Below are positions 12,050 through 24,200 of a DNA stretch of 64,000 bases, piece by piece. The translations under genes and the position numbers were made by a program. The DNA is taken from the NCBI GenBank assembly GCA_029204225.1, contig CM055093.1, positions 3,712,974 to 3,776,973 of the forward strand, in the 5' to 3' direction. This DNA comes from Diphasiastrum complanatum (Eukaryota > Streptophyta > Lycopodiopsida > Lycopodiales > Lycopodiaceae). Positions within the stretch are counted from its first letter, which is position 1. Each line of letters starts with the position of its first letter. The notes below the pieces were generated by a model. The model saw nothing but the letters and a program-made list of their open reading frames with translations. It had not been told where the DNA came from and searched no databases.

Positions 12050-12500
12050 CTGTATGCAAACTCAACCAAAGGAATATAATCTTTCCGATGGGATTGCCTG
12101 TGAGACATGGATGTTCTCAACATACCTTCCATAGTTTGATTAGTTCTTTCTGTGTAGCCATCTAATTTAGGATGATCAGTTGAACTAAAACTAAGAGAAG
12201 GTTTTAGTTTATGGAATACTTATGACCAAACATGACCTGTAAATTTAGGATCTCTATCACTACCAATGTCACTCGGCATACGACCAAAATAATCTTGCAA
12301 CAAAAATTTGGGCTAATTTAAAAGCCTTAGCAGTTGACTTAATTGATATGAATGTAGCTAATGTAGTTAACTTGTCGATGTTGGCCATTTACGGTACATG
12401 CCCAATGCATAGTACAACCTCCATTTTGTCTAATCATCTACGTAAATAAAAGTTAGAAACCAATGGCATTTGTACTGTGTAAGGCACAAACTATTGTAGA
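12050..12500 (-). pseudogene. Ty3-type integrase fragment
   Basis: Reading the minus strand from about 12400 down, I see KLTTLATFI, then a decayed stretch, then DIGSDRDPKFTGHVW (near 12240-12285) and DHPKLDGYTERTNQTMEGMLR (near 12115-12180). The pattern SDRDPKF...H(P)..DG.TER.N is diagnostic of the Ty3-type integrase catalytic core (second Asp and the Glu). Stops and frameshifts are frequent. Neither RT nor chromodomain is seen nearby. Confidence 0.75.
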
Positions 12501-13062
12501 TACACCTTTGAAGCGTAAATAGAATAAACAACTTTTGTACTAACCTTTTTTGGTGCAAGTATTGCTTAAGGTCAGCAACCACAATTTATTTATTTCCAGA
12601 TCTGCCCAGCTACCTGATTAACTAAAAACCCACTCTAGAAGTGATTAGTAGCCACTTCTCACTCAATGATCTAAGAAAAGCCTAGATTTTCAAGGACCCA
12701 TATCCCTTTTCTTGAGTTAATACTAGTTCCAGATAAAACACTTGTGTCACACGCAGTGAGTGGATATAAATATTCACCAACAAGTTCAAAGAATAGCATT
12801 TGATCTGAGCTTCCCATAGAGGGTTTAGTGAATGATTTTACCCATATCTGCAAACACTCACCCCCACACGTGTGAAGGCGAGTATAATTTGTTGAGGGTA
12901 TTTTCTGTAAATAAATAAATAAAGTCAAAAATAAAAAATCAGGTGCGAGGGTCATGGCATCCTGCATGGTAAAATATTGTATTCTGGAATAAAATAGTGG
13001 GAGAGAGTTGATAGCATAAAGAAGAATTTCTCGAATTTTAGTTTCTAAGGATAGAAACAGTT

Positions 13063-13570
13063 TAAGGAGGGAAGAATGTTATGTCCATGATCAGTACATA
13101 GGATATAGTATACTCCTAGTCTTGGATACACGGTACTCCAATGAAACAAGCTATTAGTTATGCCACATCATACTGGACGTGACCCGAAAGTAACTAATAT
13201 CCTTGTGAGGTCCAGAACACATTAAGTGGAGTTTAGACAAGGTAACGAGACAATGTATGCATGTGTAGAGTTATCAATAGCAATTCTATGAATAGTTGGT
13301 CCATGCATAGGACTCTATTCTAGGTGAATCTATGTATAGGGAACATAGGGCTATGCATGGCTATGTGCCCAGGATGCATTAGGCTCTATATAAGAGGACC
13401 AAACTCGCCCTACTCCTTATCATGCTTCTTGATTCATTGCCAGGCTCTCACTCTACATTCATGCTTTTTGTTCCTTGGCTTGGGGGTGAGGCTTCTAGAG
13501 ATTGATTGGATGCTTCTACTTGGTTGGGTGGTTTCTCCACAGTATGTTATCCTTTTGTGTTTAGGATTTG
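13063..13570 (+). repeat. Probable LTR with preceding polypurine tract
   Basis: A purine-rich tract (TTAAGGAGGGAAGAA, 13063-13077) is followed by TGTTATGTCC, the usual PPT/LTR junction pattern of Ty3-type elements. A TATA box (CTCTATATAAGAGG) lies at about 13384-13397, as expected for an LTR promoter. The right end was not fixed and no second copy exists in the window. The nearby integrase scrap is on the opposite strand, so the two are probably not one element. Confidence 0.45.
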
Positions 13571-14400
13571 TAAGCAGGATCTAAGGAGCTTCCCTTATAG
13601 AAGGAGTGGTGGTAATGGCAGTTTGAAGGAGTTGGGCGACGAAAGAATCAGAATCAAAATTGAAACTGAATGAGGGGTTGTGATTATGAGTGGGGGTGGT
13701 GATTTGGGTGTAGGAGATTGTAAAGAAACAAAAATGGTAATTGGAGGGAAGAAAGTAGCGGTGTTGATGGAGGGTGAGGTGGATGTGAGAACTGCAATGG
13801 TTGTGATTGTAGTGGCGTCGAGTGAGACACCTCGTTTGCATGAGTTAACGTTGGAATTTGCTGCTATGTGGCTTGGCATACTATTGCTGGAGAGGCTGTA
13901 CGGTGAGAATTTTAGGCCACCAATGTGTTGTCAAAGGTGCCCAAGTCATCTCCCCCAAAGCCATTGTCTTTTAAGTCCTCTGCTATTGATTCTTGTGCAT
14001 CTTTTGGGATGCTTCGCCTGCTATATCAGGCCCTTGATCCTTGGGTGCTCTGCTGACCTTTCTTATGCATGTGAGTCTTCTAGGTGATTCTCCTTTAGGC
14101 AACATGTGCTTGAAGGTTTGTGCACGCAGGGTGGCTTGGTGTGGCATGTCCGGATTACGAACTGGGATTGAAAGTTTAGGTCTATTTGGGAAGTCCTTCG
14201 TATGGTACTCGATTCCGTAGTTATCACATAGGGGTGGGAATTAATGATAAAGTAATGATAGATAAGATGTGCATGCTCATGTTGATGAAGGCCAAGTTGG
14301 ATCTACATTATCCAACAATAGAGATTTACCAAAGGTGCAAATCGAGGCAATTTGTCAAGCATTGTTGGTACTACTCTACTTTTATTTGAATCTCATATAG
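13571..14400. other. Unannotated stretch left of the CACTA remnants
   Basis: No known domain is visible. A minus-strand frame (13595-13879) is Thr/Pro/Ser-rich and low in complexity, and a plus-strand frame runs 13680-14087; neither looks like a conserved protein. The stretch may be part of the CACTA element whose right end is at 16847, but no left terminus (CACTACAAA in plus orientation) is visible. Confidence 0.35.
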
Positions 14401-14404
14401 ATCA

Positions 14405-14432
14405 TGTGTGTGTGTGTGTGTGTGTGTGTGTG
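14405..14432 (+). repeat. (TG)n microsatellite
   Basis: Perfect TG dinucleotide run, closely followed by a long GA run. Confidence 0.95.
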
Positions 14433-14443
14433 AGTTTCAAGTG

Positions 14444-14577
<134 letters not shown>

Positions 14578-14599
14578 ATGAGGTTTATTTCATATCACA

Positions 14600-15730
<1,131 letters not shown>

Positions 15731-15919
15731 GGTTAGTTCGCTTTCTCATTTCTTCTTTCTCTCTCTACATCTCTTTCTTTTGAAACTTGGTACGGTCCTA
15801 GCTATCTACATAAAGAGAGGGAGAAGGAGAGAAACAAAGAGAGAGAAAGAGAAAATGAGAAAGAGAGAGATAATGAGATATATTCCTTATTTCAGTTTTG
15901 ATCATGCATCATGTTGCTG

Positions 15920-16225
15920 TAGAGGAGGATCCCATGCTACAACAGTTGGGTTCAACTCAGCCTTTATCTACAGTTAAAGAGATTTAACCTCACTTCTTTC
16001 TAAGAGTCTAATTATTACACATGTACTTTGAGACACAAGACAATGCATGGGATGTCATACTCTAAATTGTGAAAGCCTTATAAAAAGTATGGACCTCATT
16101 AGAGAGATAGAGATAAGTTTTCTAACAATTTCATAATTTTTTTCGTATGTTATGTAGCGTGCAACTATAGAGAAGGATCCGACGCCACGACAGTCATGTT
16201 TGACTCAGCCGTTATCTGAGGTAAA
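15920..16225 (+). repeat. Duplicated short exon-like unit
   Basis: Two related segments of about 55 bp (about 15925-15976 and 16174-16224) are spaced about 249 bp apart. Each follows an AG acceptor-like site (GCTGTAG; AACTATAG) and ends in TTAAAG or GTAAAG. They would encode DPMLQQLGSTQPLS and DPTPRQSCLTQPLS, so the protein pattern is kept while bases differ. They look like a duplicated exon of the CACTA gene to their left. Whether they are spliced is not visible. Confidence 0.45.
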
Positions 16226-16245
16226 GAACTTGTATCGAAGTTTAG

Positions 16246-16830
16246 GGTTTAGGATTGGTGATATTTTTTGCAATTTTAGCCAACAAATTGCAAATATTTA
16301 TCTGTAATTTTTTTGGCAAAAATTGCCAAAACAATTGCGAAAATTCATTTCCGCAATTTTTTTTCAAAATAGTGTATAAAAATTGCGGAAAATAAATTCG
16401 CAATTTATATTCTATTGCGAATTTATTTTCCACAGATTTTTGACACTATTTGAAAAAAAATTACAAAAATGAATTTTTGCAATTTTTTTTTTCGCAATTT
16501 TTGCACAAAACATTGTGGAAAAATATCCGTAATTTTTGCCACAAGAATTGTGGAAATGAATTTCTGCAATTTTTTTAACAATTTTTGCCCAAAAAATCTG
16601 GCAAAAAATATCAGCCAAATAAATTGTGAAAACGGATTCCGATATTATTATGCCAAAAAATTGTGGGTGGGTTTCCACAATTTTTTTATTGTTAATTTAG
16701 CCATAAAAATTGTGAAAAATTAGCGAAAAAAATTGCGGGACCAAAATTGCGGAATCTGTTTTCGCAATTTTTTTGGCAAAAAATGGAAATTTTTTTCGCA
16801 ATTTTTGTCATTTTCTTCCGCAATTTTTGT
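16246..16830. repeat. AT-rich subterminal repeat region of a CACTA element
   Basis: The motifs CCGCAATTTTT and its reverse complement AAAAATTGCGG (with variants TTGCGAAAA and TTTGCAATTTTT) recur many times in both orientations over about 580 bp, often as adjacent inverted pairs. CACTA transposons carry such short subterminal repeats as transposase-binding sites. Phe/Asn-rich open frames here are by-products of the repeat and not genes. Confidence 0.7.
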
Positions 16831-16847
16831 CACCTTTTTTTGTAGTG
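16831..16847 (-). mobile_element. CACTA transposon terminus (right end)
   Basis: On the minus strand the end reads CACTACAAAAAAAGGTG, matching the CACTA(C/G)AA terminal inverted repeat of En/Spm elements, with subterminal repeats directly inside. The next three bases (TGA, 16848-16850) would be one copy of the 3-bp target duplication. Outside lies the coding sequence of copia A, interrupted in its integrase-RT linker. The opposite terminus was not found, so the element is truncated or rearranged on its left. Confidence 0.7.
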
Positions 16848-16850
16848 TGA

Positions 16851-19251
16851 TAGGAAGTTTCACCTTCCACTTGCCTTCCTTCTTCATCATATGTGAACCT
16901 CCTTCGTTCAGATCTTGCTCGTGTAGATCTTCTTGGTGTGGCAGCTTGAATTTGCCCCTCCTCAAGCCTCGGCCTCACCTCTTCTTGAACAATATCAAGA
17001 TTGATGATTGTAGATCTTGCATGAGTCTCCTTGATCAGTGCATCATCCAAGTTAAACTTCTGATCTTCATGGAAGATCACATCTCTACTAACAACATTCT
17101 TGTCAGTAGAGGACAAATAAATCATGCTTTTTTAGTGGATGCATATCCTACAAAAATTCTTTTTACTACACTAGGATCTTCCTTCTTCCTAGTTTCTAGA
17201 GGCATGTGCACAAAGCATACAAAGCCAAAAATCCTAAGATGATCTACCTTAGGCTTTTTCTTATACATCTCAAATGGTGTCTTTCTTCCTATTGCAAGAT
17301 TTGGAAGCCTATTACAAAGATAGTTTGCACATGCAACTGCCTCTCCTCAAAATTCTTTAGGCAGATAAGCTTCTAGCCTAATGGCTTTTGCACATTCACA
17401 CAAAGTTCTATTTTTTCTCTTAGCAACTCCATTTTGCTGAGGAGTATATGAACAAGAAAACTCTCTTTGAATACCCTCTCTCTCACAAAAGTCTTTAAAC
17501 TTATTGGAAGTGTACTCTCCTATCACTTCTTAAAGCTTTTAACTTGAAAGAAAACTGCTTCTCTACATAAGCTTTGAAAGTAAGAAAAACATCATAGACC
17601 ATGGCTTTTGAAGACAACATATAGATCCAAGAATATCTTGTATAATTATCTACAAAAGAGACAAAGCAATTGGCTCCTCCTTTGCTCTTAGTTGATGAGA
17701 AATGAACATCAGAGTGCACAAGTTCAAATGGTTGCTTTGTCTTGATACTTGATATAGGAAAAGACCTTCTGTGTGACTTTGCCAGCACACAAGCTTCACA
17801 AGGTAGAAGCTCCTTTGACAGTGTCTTTGGTAGACCAACAACTTTTCCTTCCTTGACCATAGATTGCATGGCTTTGAAATTGGGATGACCCAATCTCTTG
17901 TGCCACAGATCCTCCTGTAGAACCTTGGTCTCATAAGCAATATCTGAAATGTTAGCACTCTCCCTAGAATCTAGTTTGTACAACTTACCAATTCTAGATC
18001 CTCTAGCAATAACTTCATTTTCTCTTGGGATTATACACTTTTCAACTTGAAACTTGACATCCAATCCACTATCAAACAACTGTCCTACACTAATGAGATT
18101 CTTGGTCAATCTAGGTACATACAATACATCATGTAAGCAAAAAATTTTTGATGATGATGCATGCAATGGAATACTACCTATTCCTTCAATCCTACACTCA
18201 ATATCATTAGCAGTATAGATTGATATTTTTGCACCTAGATATGACATGAGATTAGTGAAAGAGTTCCTAGAACTAGACATATGGGAACTAGCCCCACTAT
18301 CTATCCACCAGACTTCTTCATTCTTAAAAGGAAAAGATGAAAAAGTAGATATCATTAATGAATCTTCTCTTTCACTCTCTACACCCTCACACTCATCCTC
18401 ATTAGTAAGGTTAGCTTGCTAAGATTGGTTCTTCTTCTTGAAACAGTTTGATGCATAGTGTCCTTTCTTGCCACAGAAAAAACACTTGATCTTTGATAGC
18501 TTCTTCTTGCACTGGATGTTGCAGCTTGTGAGGAATGATCCTCACCACCTTCTTTGGCTTTGTCCTTCTTGAAGTGTTGTTGTCCTTTGCCCTTGCCTCT
18601 TTACTTGTCTCTGATGAAGAGTGCTTTGTCATCTCCACCATCTTTCAATAAAAGTCTGTTAATCCTTAGCATCTTGTTCTCTTGCCTGCTTTCTTCAGCA
18701 ATGAGAACACCTTGCAGTGTCTCCAAGGATGGAAGATCCTCCCTGACAACATAAGTCTACACAATATTGTCATACTCATCTCTAAGTCCATTTAGGACTA
18801 CTTGAATAAGTTCAGTGTTCTTAAGAGCATCACTAATACCAGCTAACTCTTGATGAAGATCCTTAACTCTCATGACATATGATGAAGCACTCTCATCTAC
18901 TCTTTGATAACTTAGAAATATTTGGTTTCTGAGTGTAAGCAATCTAGAAGTATTTTTTATTTCATAGATTGTTTTTAGAGTATCCCAAGCTTCCTTGGCA
19001 GTGGTGCATGTACTGATCTCTCTTAACACTTCATTAGTGACATTCATTTTTATAAAATAAAGGGCAATTCTGGTTCTTTTGTGGAATGTTGCGGCTTCAT
19101 TAGATGCATCAGGTTCTTCTTCAGCTCCACTCATAATATCCATTACATCCTGTAGAATCAACAATGACTTCATTTTGATCTTCGACATTGCATAATTGGA
19201 AGATGTTAATCTCTCACTGTGATCTAAGAAATGTGGACCAGATGAAGACAT
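16851..19251 (-). pseudogene. Ty1-copia element A, gag to linker, cut by the CACTA end
   Basis: Minus-strand gag-pol starting at the ATG at 19251. Gag UBN2 region: 19251-18757. Zinc knuckle CFFCGKKGHYASNCF: about 18443-18492, in a shifted frame. Protease WWIDSGASSHMS: about 18270-18312. GAG-pre-integrase WHKRLGHPNFKAM: about 17870-17912. Integrase runs from LVHSDVH (about 17720) to about 17250; a frameshift lies near 17510, and the catalytic Glu position reads GVAKRKNRTL (Lys for Glu, near 17420). The linker PRRSTRARSERRR (about 16900) ends at the CACTA terminus at 16847. RT, RNase H and the 3' LTR are missing. Its leader continues at 19252-19957, is interrupted by element B, and resumes at 25824-25880 next to its PBS. 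Confidence 0.85.
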
Positions 19252-19957
19252 CTTTTTGGTGAGAAATTCTAGTAATGATAAAAAATGGAGCTGAAAGGAT
19301 GTTGCTTGCTATCTCAATCTAGGATCTAACACAGATGTTGATCCACCCTATGAAATCTAGCAACAGATGTGAGAACAAATTATCAATACAAAAAATCAAT
19401 CTATCTTGAATTTGGATCTTGCTTCAGTCACAAAAGAAGAAGCACATGCAAGCAAGAAGTCTATCTCTCCCACAAGTTTCAAAGTACTGATAAACTCTCT
19501 AGGGACTTACTTTCAACTCAAACACAGTAATATGTGTGAAATGAAAAGTCTAAGACCTCAGAACACTCACTTCTATCCAATTCTGCTTGATTGACAGTGA
19601 AAATTGATGAAAATGGTGAAAAAGACAAATGTGTGCTCACTTTGGCATATCCCACGAGTTGAGTACCCTCTCAAACTCTCTGATTGCCTTAAACTCTTCT
19701 AAAAACAAATTAGATTGATTTAGAAACAAGAGCAACACATTCTACTCTTCAATACCTATCCAACAAGCTATGGAACATCAAATTTGGATCATTCCTTGAG
19801 AAGTAACACTCATTAATGAGGGCTGATTCCACACATGTGGGGCTCTCTGTCCGTACAGATCTCCGTTGGATCAGATCAGCCTTGATTTTATCCACTTATG
19901 ATCCTCATATTGCTTGTTTCTCAACGAGTTTGAATCCCTCTCCCAAATCCAAGTTCC
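19252..19957 (-). other. Leader of copia A, first part (split by element B)
   Basis: Untranslated leader between the gag start of A and its primer-binding site. It is interrupted by the insertion of element B directly after GTTCC (19953-19957), which is the left target duplication of B. No conserved open frame is visible; a 62-codon frame at 19406 is not recognisable. Confidence 0.6.
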
Positions 19958-20610
19958 TGTGAAAAATTGTCAACTAGTAGTATTTTCCTAACTTGAGATT
20001 TTGTAGGCCTATGGCCAAATAAAAGTTAGAGATAGGTTCATACATGTATGTAGAGGCCCAAAGTATGTGTACACTACTTTTGAGGTCACATTAATTAGAG
20101 GAGGTCGAGTGTGGAGCTCTTCTATTGGCTCATAATTTGGTGCATTCCTATTTGACCAAATTTCTAGGTATATGGGTGAATCCTATTGGACCCCAATTTT
20201 AGCCTATCATAAGACAAGTGGCCAAGAGGCACTATGGCTGCTATAAATAGCCATCTCCACGAGTATGTACACATCTCATTTTCATTCTATTGAATGAATG
20301 TTATGCTCTTTGAAGATCCATCTTCTTCTCTCTCACTTTTTTGTTCATATCTTGCATTCTAGCCACTAGAATTGTGATTTCTTTGTTGCTATGGCTTCAC
20401 ACGTGTGAAATGCAGGTTGTAGGCTCTGAAGTACGGACAGGGACAGCAAGTTTCTGTTTGTGGAAGCTTATGATCAGATCTTGATGTTTAGTTGATGTTT
20501 AGTATGCTTAACATCACAATTTCTATCATTTTTTCAATCTAGATGTGCATAACTTCCATGGCCAAGATCTTTATGAAACTTTAGCATCTTTTGGATCTGA
20601 GTTTTTCACA
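19958..20610 (+). repeat. 5' LTR of element B
   Basis: TGTGAAAAATTG...TTTTTCACA, 653 bp. A TATA box (CTATAAATAG, 20241-20250) marks the probable promoter, so transcription should start shortly after, roughly in the middle of the LTR. The palindrome TTCACACGTGTGAA (G-box core CACGTG) lies at 20396-20409, downstream of the TATA box. Confidence 0.95.
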
Positions 20611-20622
20611 TGGTATCAGAGC
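20611..20622 (+). other. Primer-binding site of element B
   Basis: TGGTATCAGAGC directly abuts the 5' LTR; it is the initiator tRNA-Met type site. Confidence 0.93.
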
Positions 20623-21219
20623 ATTAGGCGGCCAAATGTGCAGGTTTTGCCAGATTTAGAAGAGATTTGTGGGCGAGTTTGCTTTTGTAGCATTCCAATC
20701 AAGTTTCTAGCTAAAAATCTTGTTGATTTATGTGTAGAAATTGGATCTTTGTGATCAAAACATCATTTGTATGCATTTCAATTGAAGTAGGGCGAATTCC
20801 CTCTGTACTTATCAGAATAAGGAGACAAAAATTGTTTTGGAAAGAGGGAGATGCAAGATCCAACAAGATCCTATTAGTTTTCCATTCTAGCATATAGTTT
20901 TTTGATTCAATTTCTTGCTTCTTCATGTCAAAAACTTCAAAATTGATGTAACCCTCTGATTTTCAGTTTGCTGAATGATTCAAGAGTGTATTTCAATCTT
21001 AGGAGTGAGGGAAAAGCAAGTATATTGAGGTTTGGTCTTGGTTTGATCAAGAAATCATAAAACTAGTGGCTAAAATTAAGGAAAAAGTGAGAAAAAGAGA
21101 GAAAAAGTAAGGTTTTAGGTTCCAAATCTTTGTGATTTCTTCTTGTGTTTCATTTGTTGATTCAAGAGAGTGCTTAGTGCATTGGAACAGGTCAAAGATC
21201 AGAGATCAATCATTGCAAC

Positions 21220-24200
21220 ATGGCTACAAATGGAGGCTACATGTTGGAAAGCAATGATAGGCTTACCTCCCTCAACTATTCTACTTGGAAAGTAAGGATG
21301 GAGTCTTTGCTTGAGATGAATGAGTTGATGGATATTGTTGTAGGTGTGGAGGAGAGACCTTTGGCACCTCAAGAACAATTGAGGTATGACAAGAGGGCAA
21401 AGAAAGCCCTTCACATGATCAAGATGAATGTGACAAATGAGCTTATCAAAGAGGTTGGTAAGTGCACATCATCTAGTGAAGCTTGGGAAGCCTTGAAGAA
21501 GGTTTATGAATCCAAGTCTACTTCTAGAGTGTTGACTTTAAGAAGGCAAATCTTTTCTTGTATGCAAAAGAAGAGTGAGAATGGACATGCTTTTGTTTTG
21601 AGAGTTAAAGCATTGAATGATGAGTTAGCATGCATTAATGATGGCATAAATAATGAGGAGCTTGTTCAAGTGATTCTCAATGGCTTGTTGGATGATCATG
21701 CTAATCTTGTTCAAAGTTATGCTATCCAAAAATGTTTACCAAGTGTTGGAGACTTGCAAGAGGTCTTGTTGGCTGAAGAATTCAGGTTGCAAGCAAGAGT
21801 GGGAGCATCTTCTACATCTCAAGGAGGAGAAGAGGAGGCAATGTTCTCTAAAGGCAAGTTCAAGGGCAAAGGTAAAAGCAATTGGTCTAAAGGGCAAGAC
21901 CAAGGTGAGCACTCTACTTTTGGCAAAAAGAAGGATAGATCTAAGCTAAAATGTTTCTATTGTGGAGTCAAAGGGCATTTTGCTAGTGATTGTTTTAAGA
22001 AAAAGAGGGATCAAGGGGAAAAGCAAACCAATCTAACTATTGATGAGGGTGGGGATGAGCTTCTTTCAAATGATGCTTTTGTTATGTCATCTTGCTTGTT
22101 GGCTAATCATGGAGACATTGATCCTTGGTGGATTGATAGTGGAGCCACTTCTCATATGACATATCATAAAGAGTATTTTTCATCTTTAATGGCATTTGAT
22201 GGTGATAGGAAGGTAATCTATACCGCAAATGATGGTGAGTGTGCAATCAAGGGGATTGGCACAATTCCTATTTCACTTTCTACAAATAGGAATATAGAAT
22301 TGAAAGATGTTTTGCTCATTCCATCCATTACCAAGAACTTACTTAGTGTAAGCCAAATGCTTGACAAAGGATTCAAAGTTGAGTTTGATGGTGATGCTTG
22401 CTTGATCAAAAAGGGGTGTAGTATCATTGCAAAAGGGAAAAGGCAAGGGAAATTGTTCAAGCTTGATGCATGTGTTGTTGCTAACCAAGTTGGATGCATG
22501 GCAAATGAACAAATGTCAATTCAAGAGGTATGGCATAAAAGGATGGGACATCTCAACTACAAGGCCTTGGAGGAAATAGCCAAAAAGGAGGTAGTAAGGG
22601 GACTTCCCAAGTCTCTTACTTGCTTGAATCATGTTTGTGAAGAATGTGCTTTGTCTAAATCACATAGATTGCCATATACTAGATCTATATCTAGATCTAA
22701 GATGCCTTTTTCTCTCTTGCATTCGGATATTCATGGTGTTACTACAATTAGCAATGGAGGTGCTAAGATGTATGTAACTTTCATTGATGATTTTAGTAGA
22801 TTTTGTTGGGTTTATCTACTAAAGAGCAAGGATGAGGTGTTTGATGTGTTTGTCAAGTTCAAAGTTGCTATTGAGACTCAATTTACAACCAAAATCAAAT
22901 GCTTGAGGAGCGACAATGGTGGTGAATACATTTCTAACAAATTCAAAGCCTTTTGCGATGAGCATGGGATCAAGAGGGAGTACACATGTCCAAGAACACC
23001 ACAACAAAATGGAGTGGCCGAGAGGAAGAATAGAACCTTGTGTGAGAGTGCAAAGGCAATGAGATTGAATGCTAATCTTCCTAAACCTTTTTGGAGTGAT
23101 GCTTTGTTGTGTGCAAATTTCCTATGCAATAGATGGCCAAGTGTTGTATTGGAAGGAAAAACCCCTTTTGAAGCTTTGTTTGGTACGAAGCCTAATGTCA
23201 AGTTTCTAAGAACTTTTGGATGCATTTGCTACTTCAACATTACTCTTGATGATAGAACTAAGGAGGATCCATCTTCAAGAAAGGGCATTTTTGTTGGTTA
23301 TAGTGAAGTAAGCAAAGCATATAGGATTTATGTTCCTTCAATCAAGAAAGTGTTCACAAGTAGGGATGTCATTTTTGATGAAAGTAACATTCCAAAAGTT
23401 GTTTCAAGTGATGATGGTGTTGTTGCAACTAATGTGCTTGATGACAATGGAGTTGATGACACATTGGATGTGGATGTTGAAGAAGCCTCTTCAAGTCAAA
23501 TTCCAAGGAGAACTCCAAGGCATAAAGTGAAACCCTCAAGGCTCACTTATGATGGCAAAGGTAAGCAAGTGGTGGATGGATCCAACTATGCTTTCCTAAC
23601 TTCTTTTGATGTACCTTCATGTGTAGATGAAGCAAGGCAAGAAGAGGAATGGATCCAAGCAATGGATCTTGAGTTTGAAGCACTTATGAAGAACAACACA
23701 TGGAGATTGGTGGAGCTTCCAAAGGGCAAAAGTGCAATTGGATGCAAATGGATCTTCAAGGTAAAGACAAATCAAGATGGATCTATCAACAAGTTCAAGG
23801 CAAGGTTGGTGGCTAAAGGTTATGCTCAAGAGCATGGCATTGACTATGAGGAAACCTTTGCACCCGTGGCAAAGATGGTGAGCATAAGAGTAATCATTTC
23901 CCTTGCAACTCTTTATGGATGGGATCTTTGGCAATTAGACATTTCTAATGCTTTCTTGAATGGTGATCTTGAAGAGGAAGTCTACATGGAGCAACCCGAG
24001 AGCTATGTTTCTCATAGCAAGCCTAATCATGTGTGTTTTCTACAAAAAAGTTTGTATGGTCTTAAGCAAGCACCAAGGAGTTGGTATGCTAGGCTTAACT
24101 CTTTTCTACTTTCTCAAAACTTCACTATGAGTGAGTATGATCATTCACTTTACTTTAGAATTAGTGCTAATGATGTTACAATCCTTCTAATTTATGTGGA

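Noticed and set aside
13595-13879. Thr/Ser/Pro-rich minus-strand frame that could be a transit peptide
   Set aside because: Low complexity, no downstream exon, and an overlapping frame on the same strand looks equally good.
16412-16723. Overlapping Phe/Asn/Lys-rich frames on both strands
   Set aside because: They arise from the AATTGCGG/CCGCAATT subterminal repeats of the CACTA end.
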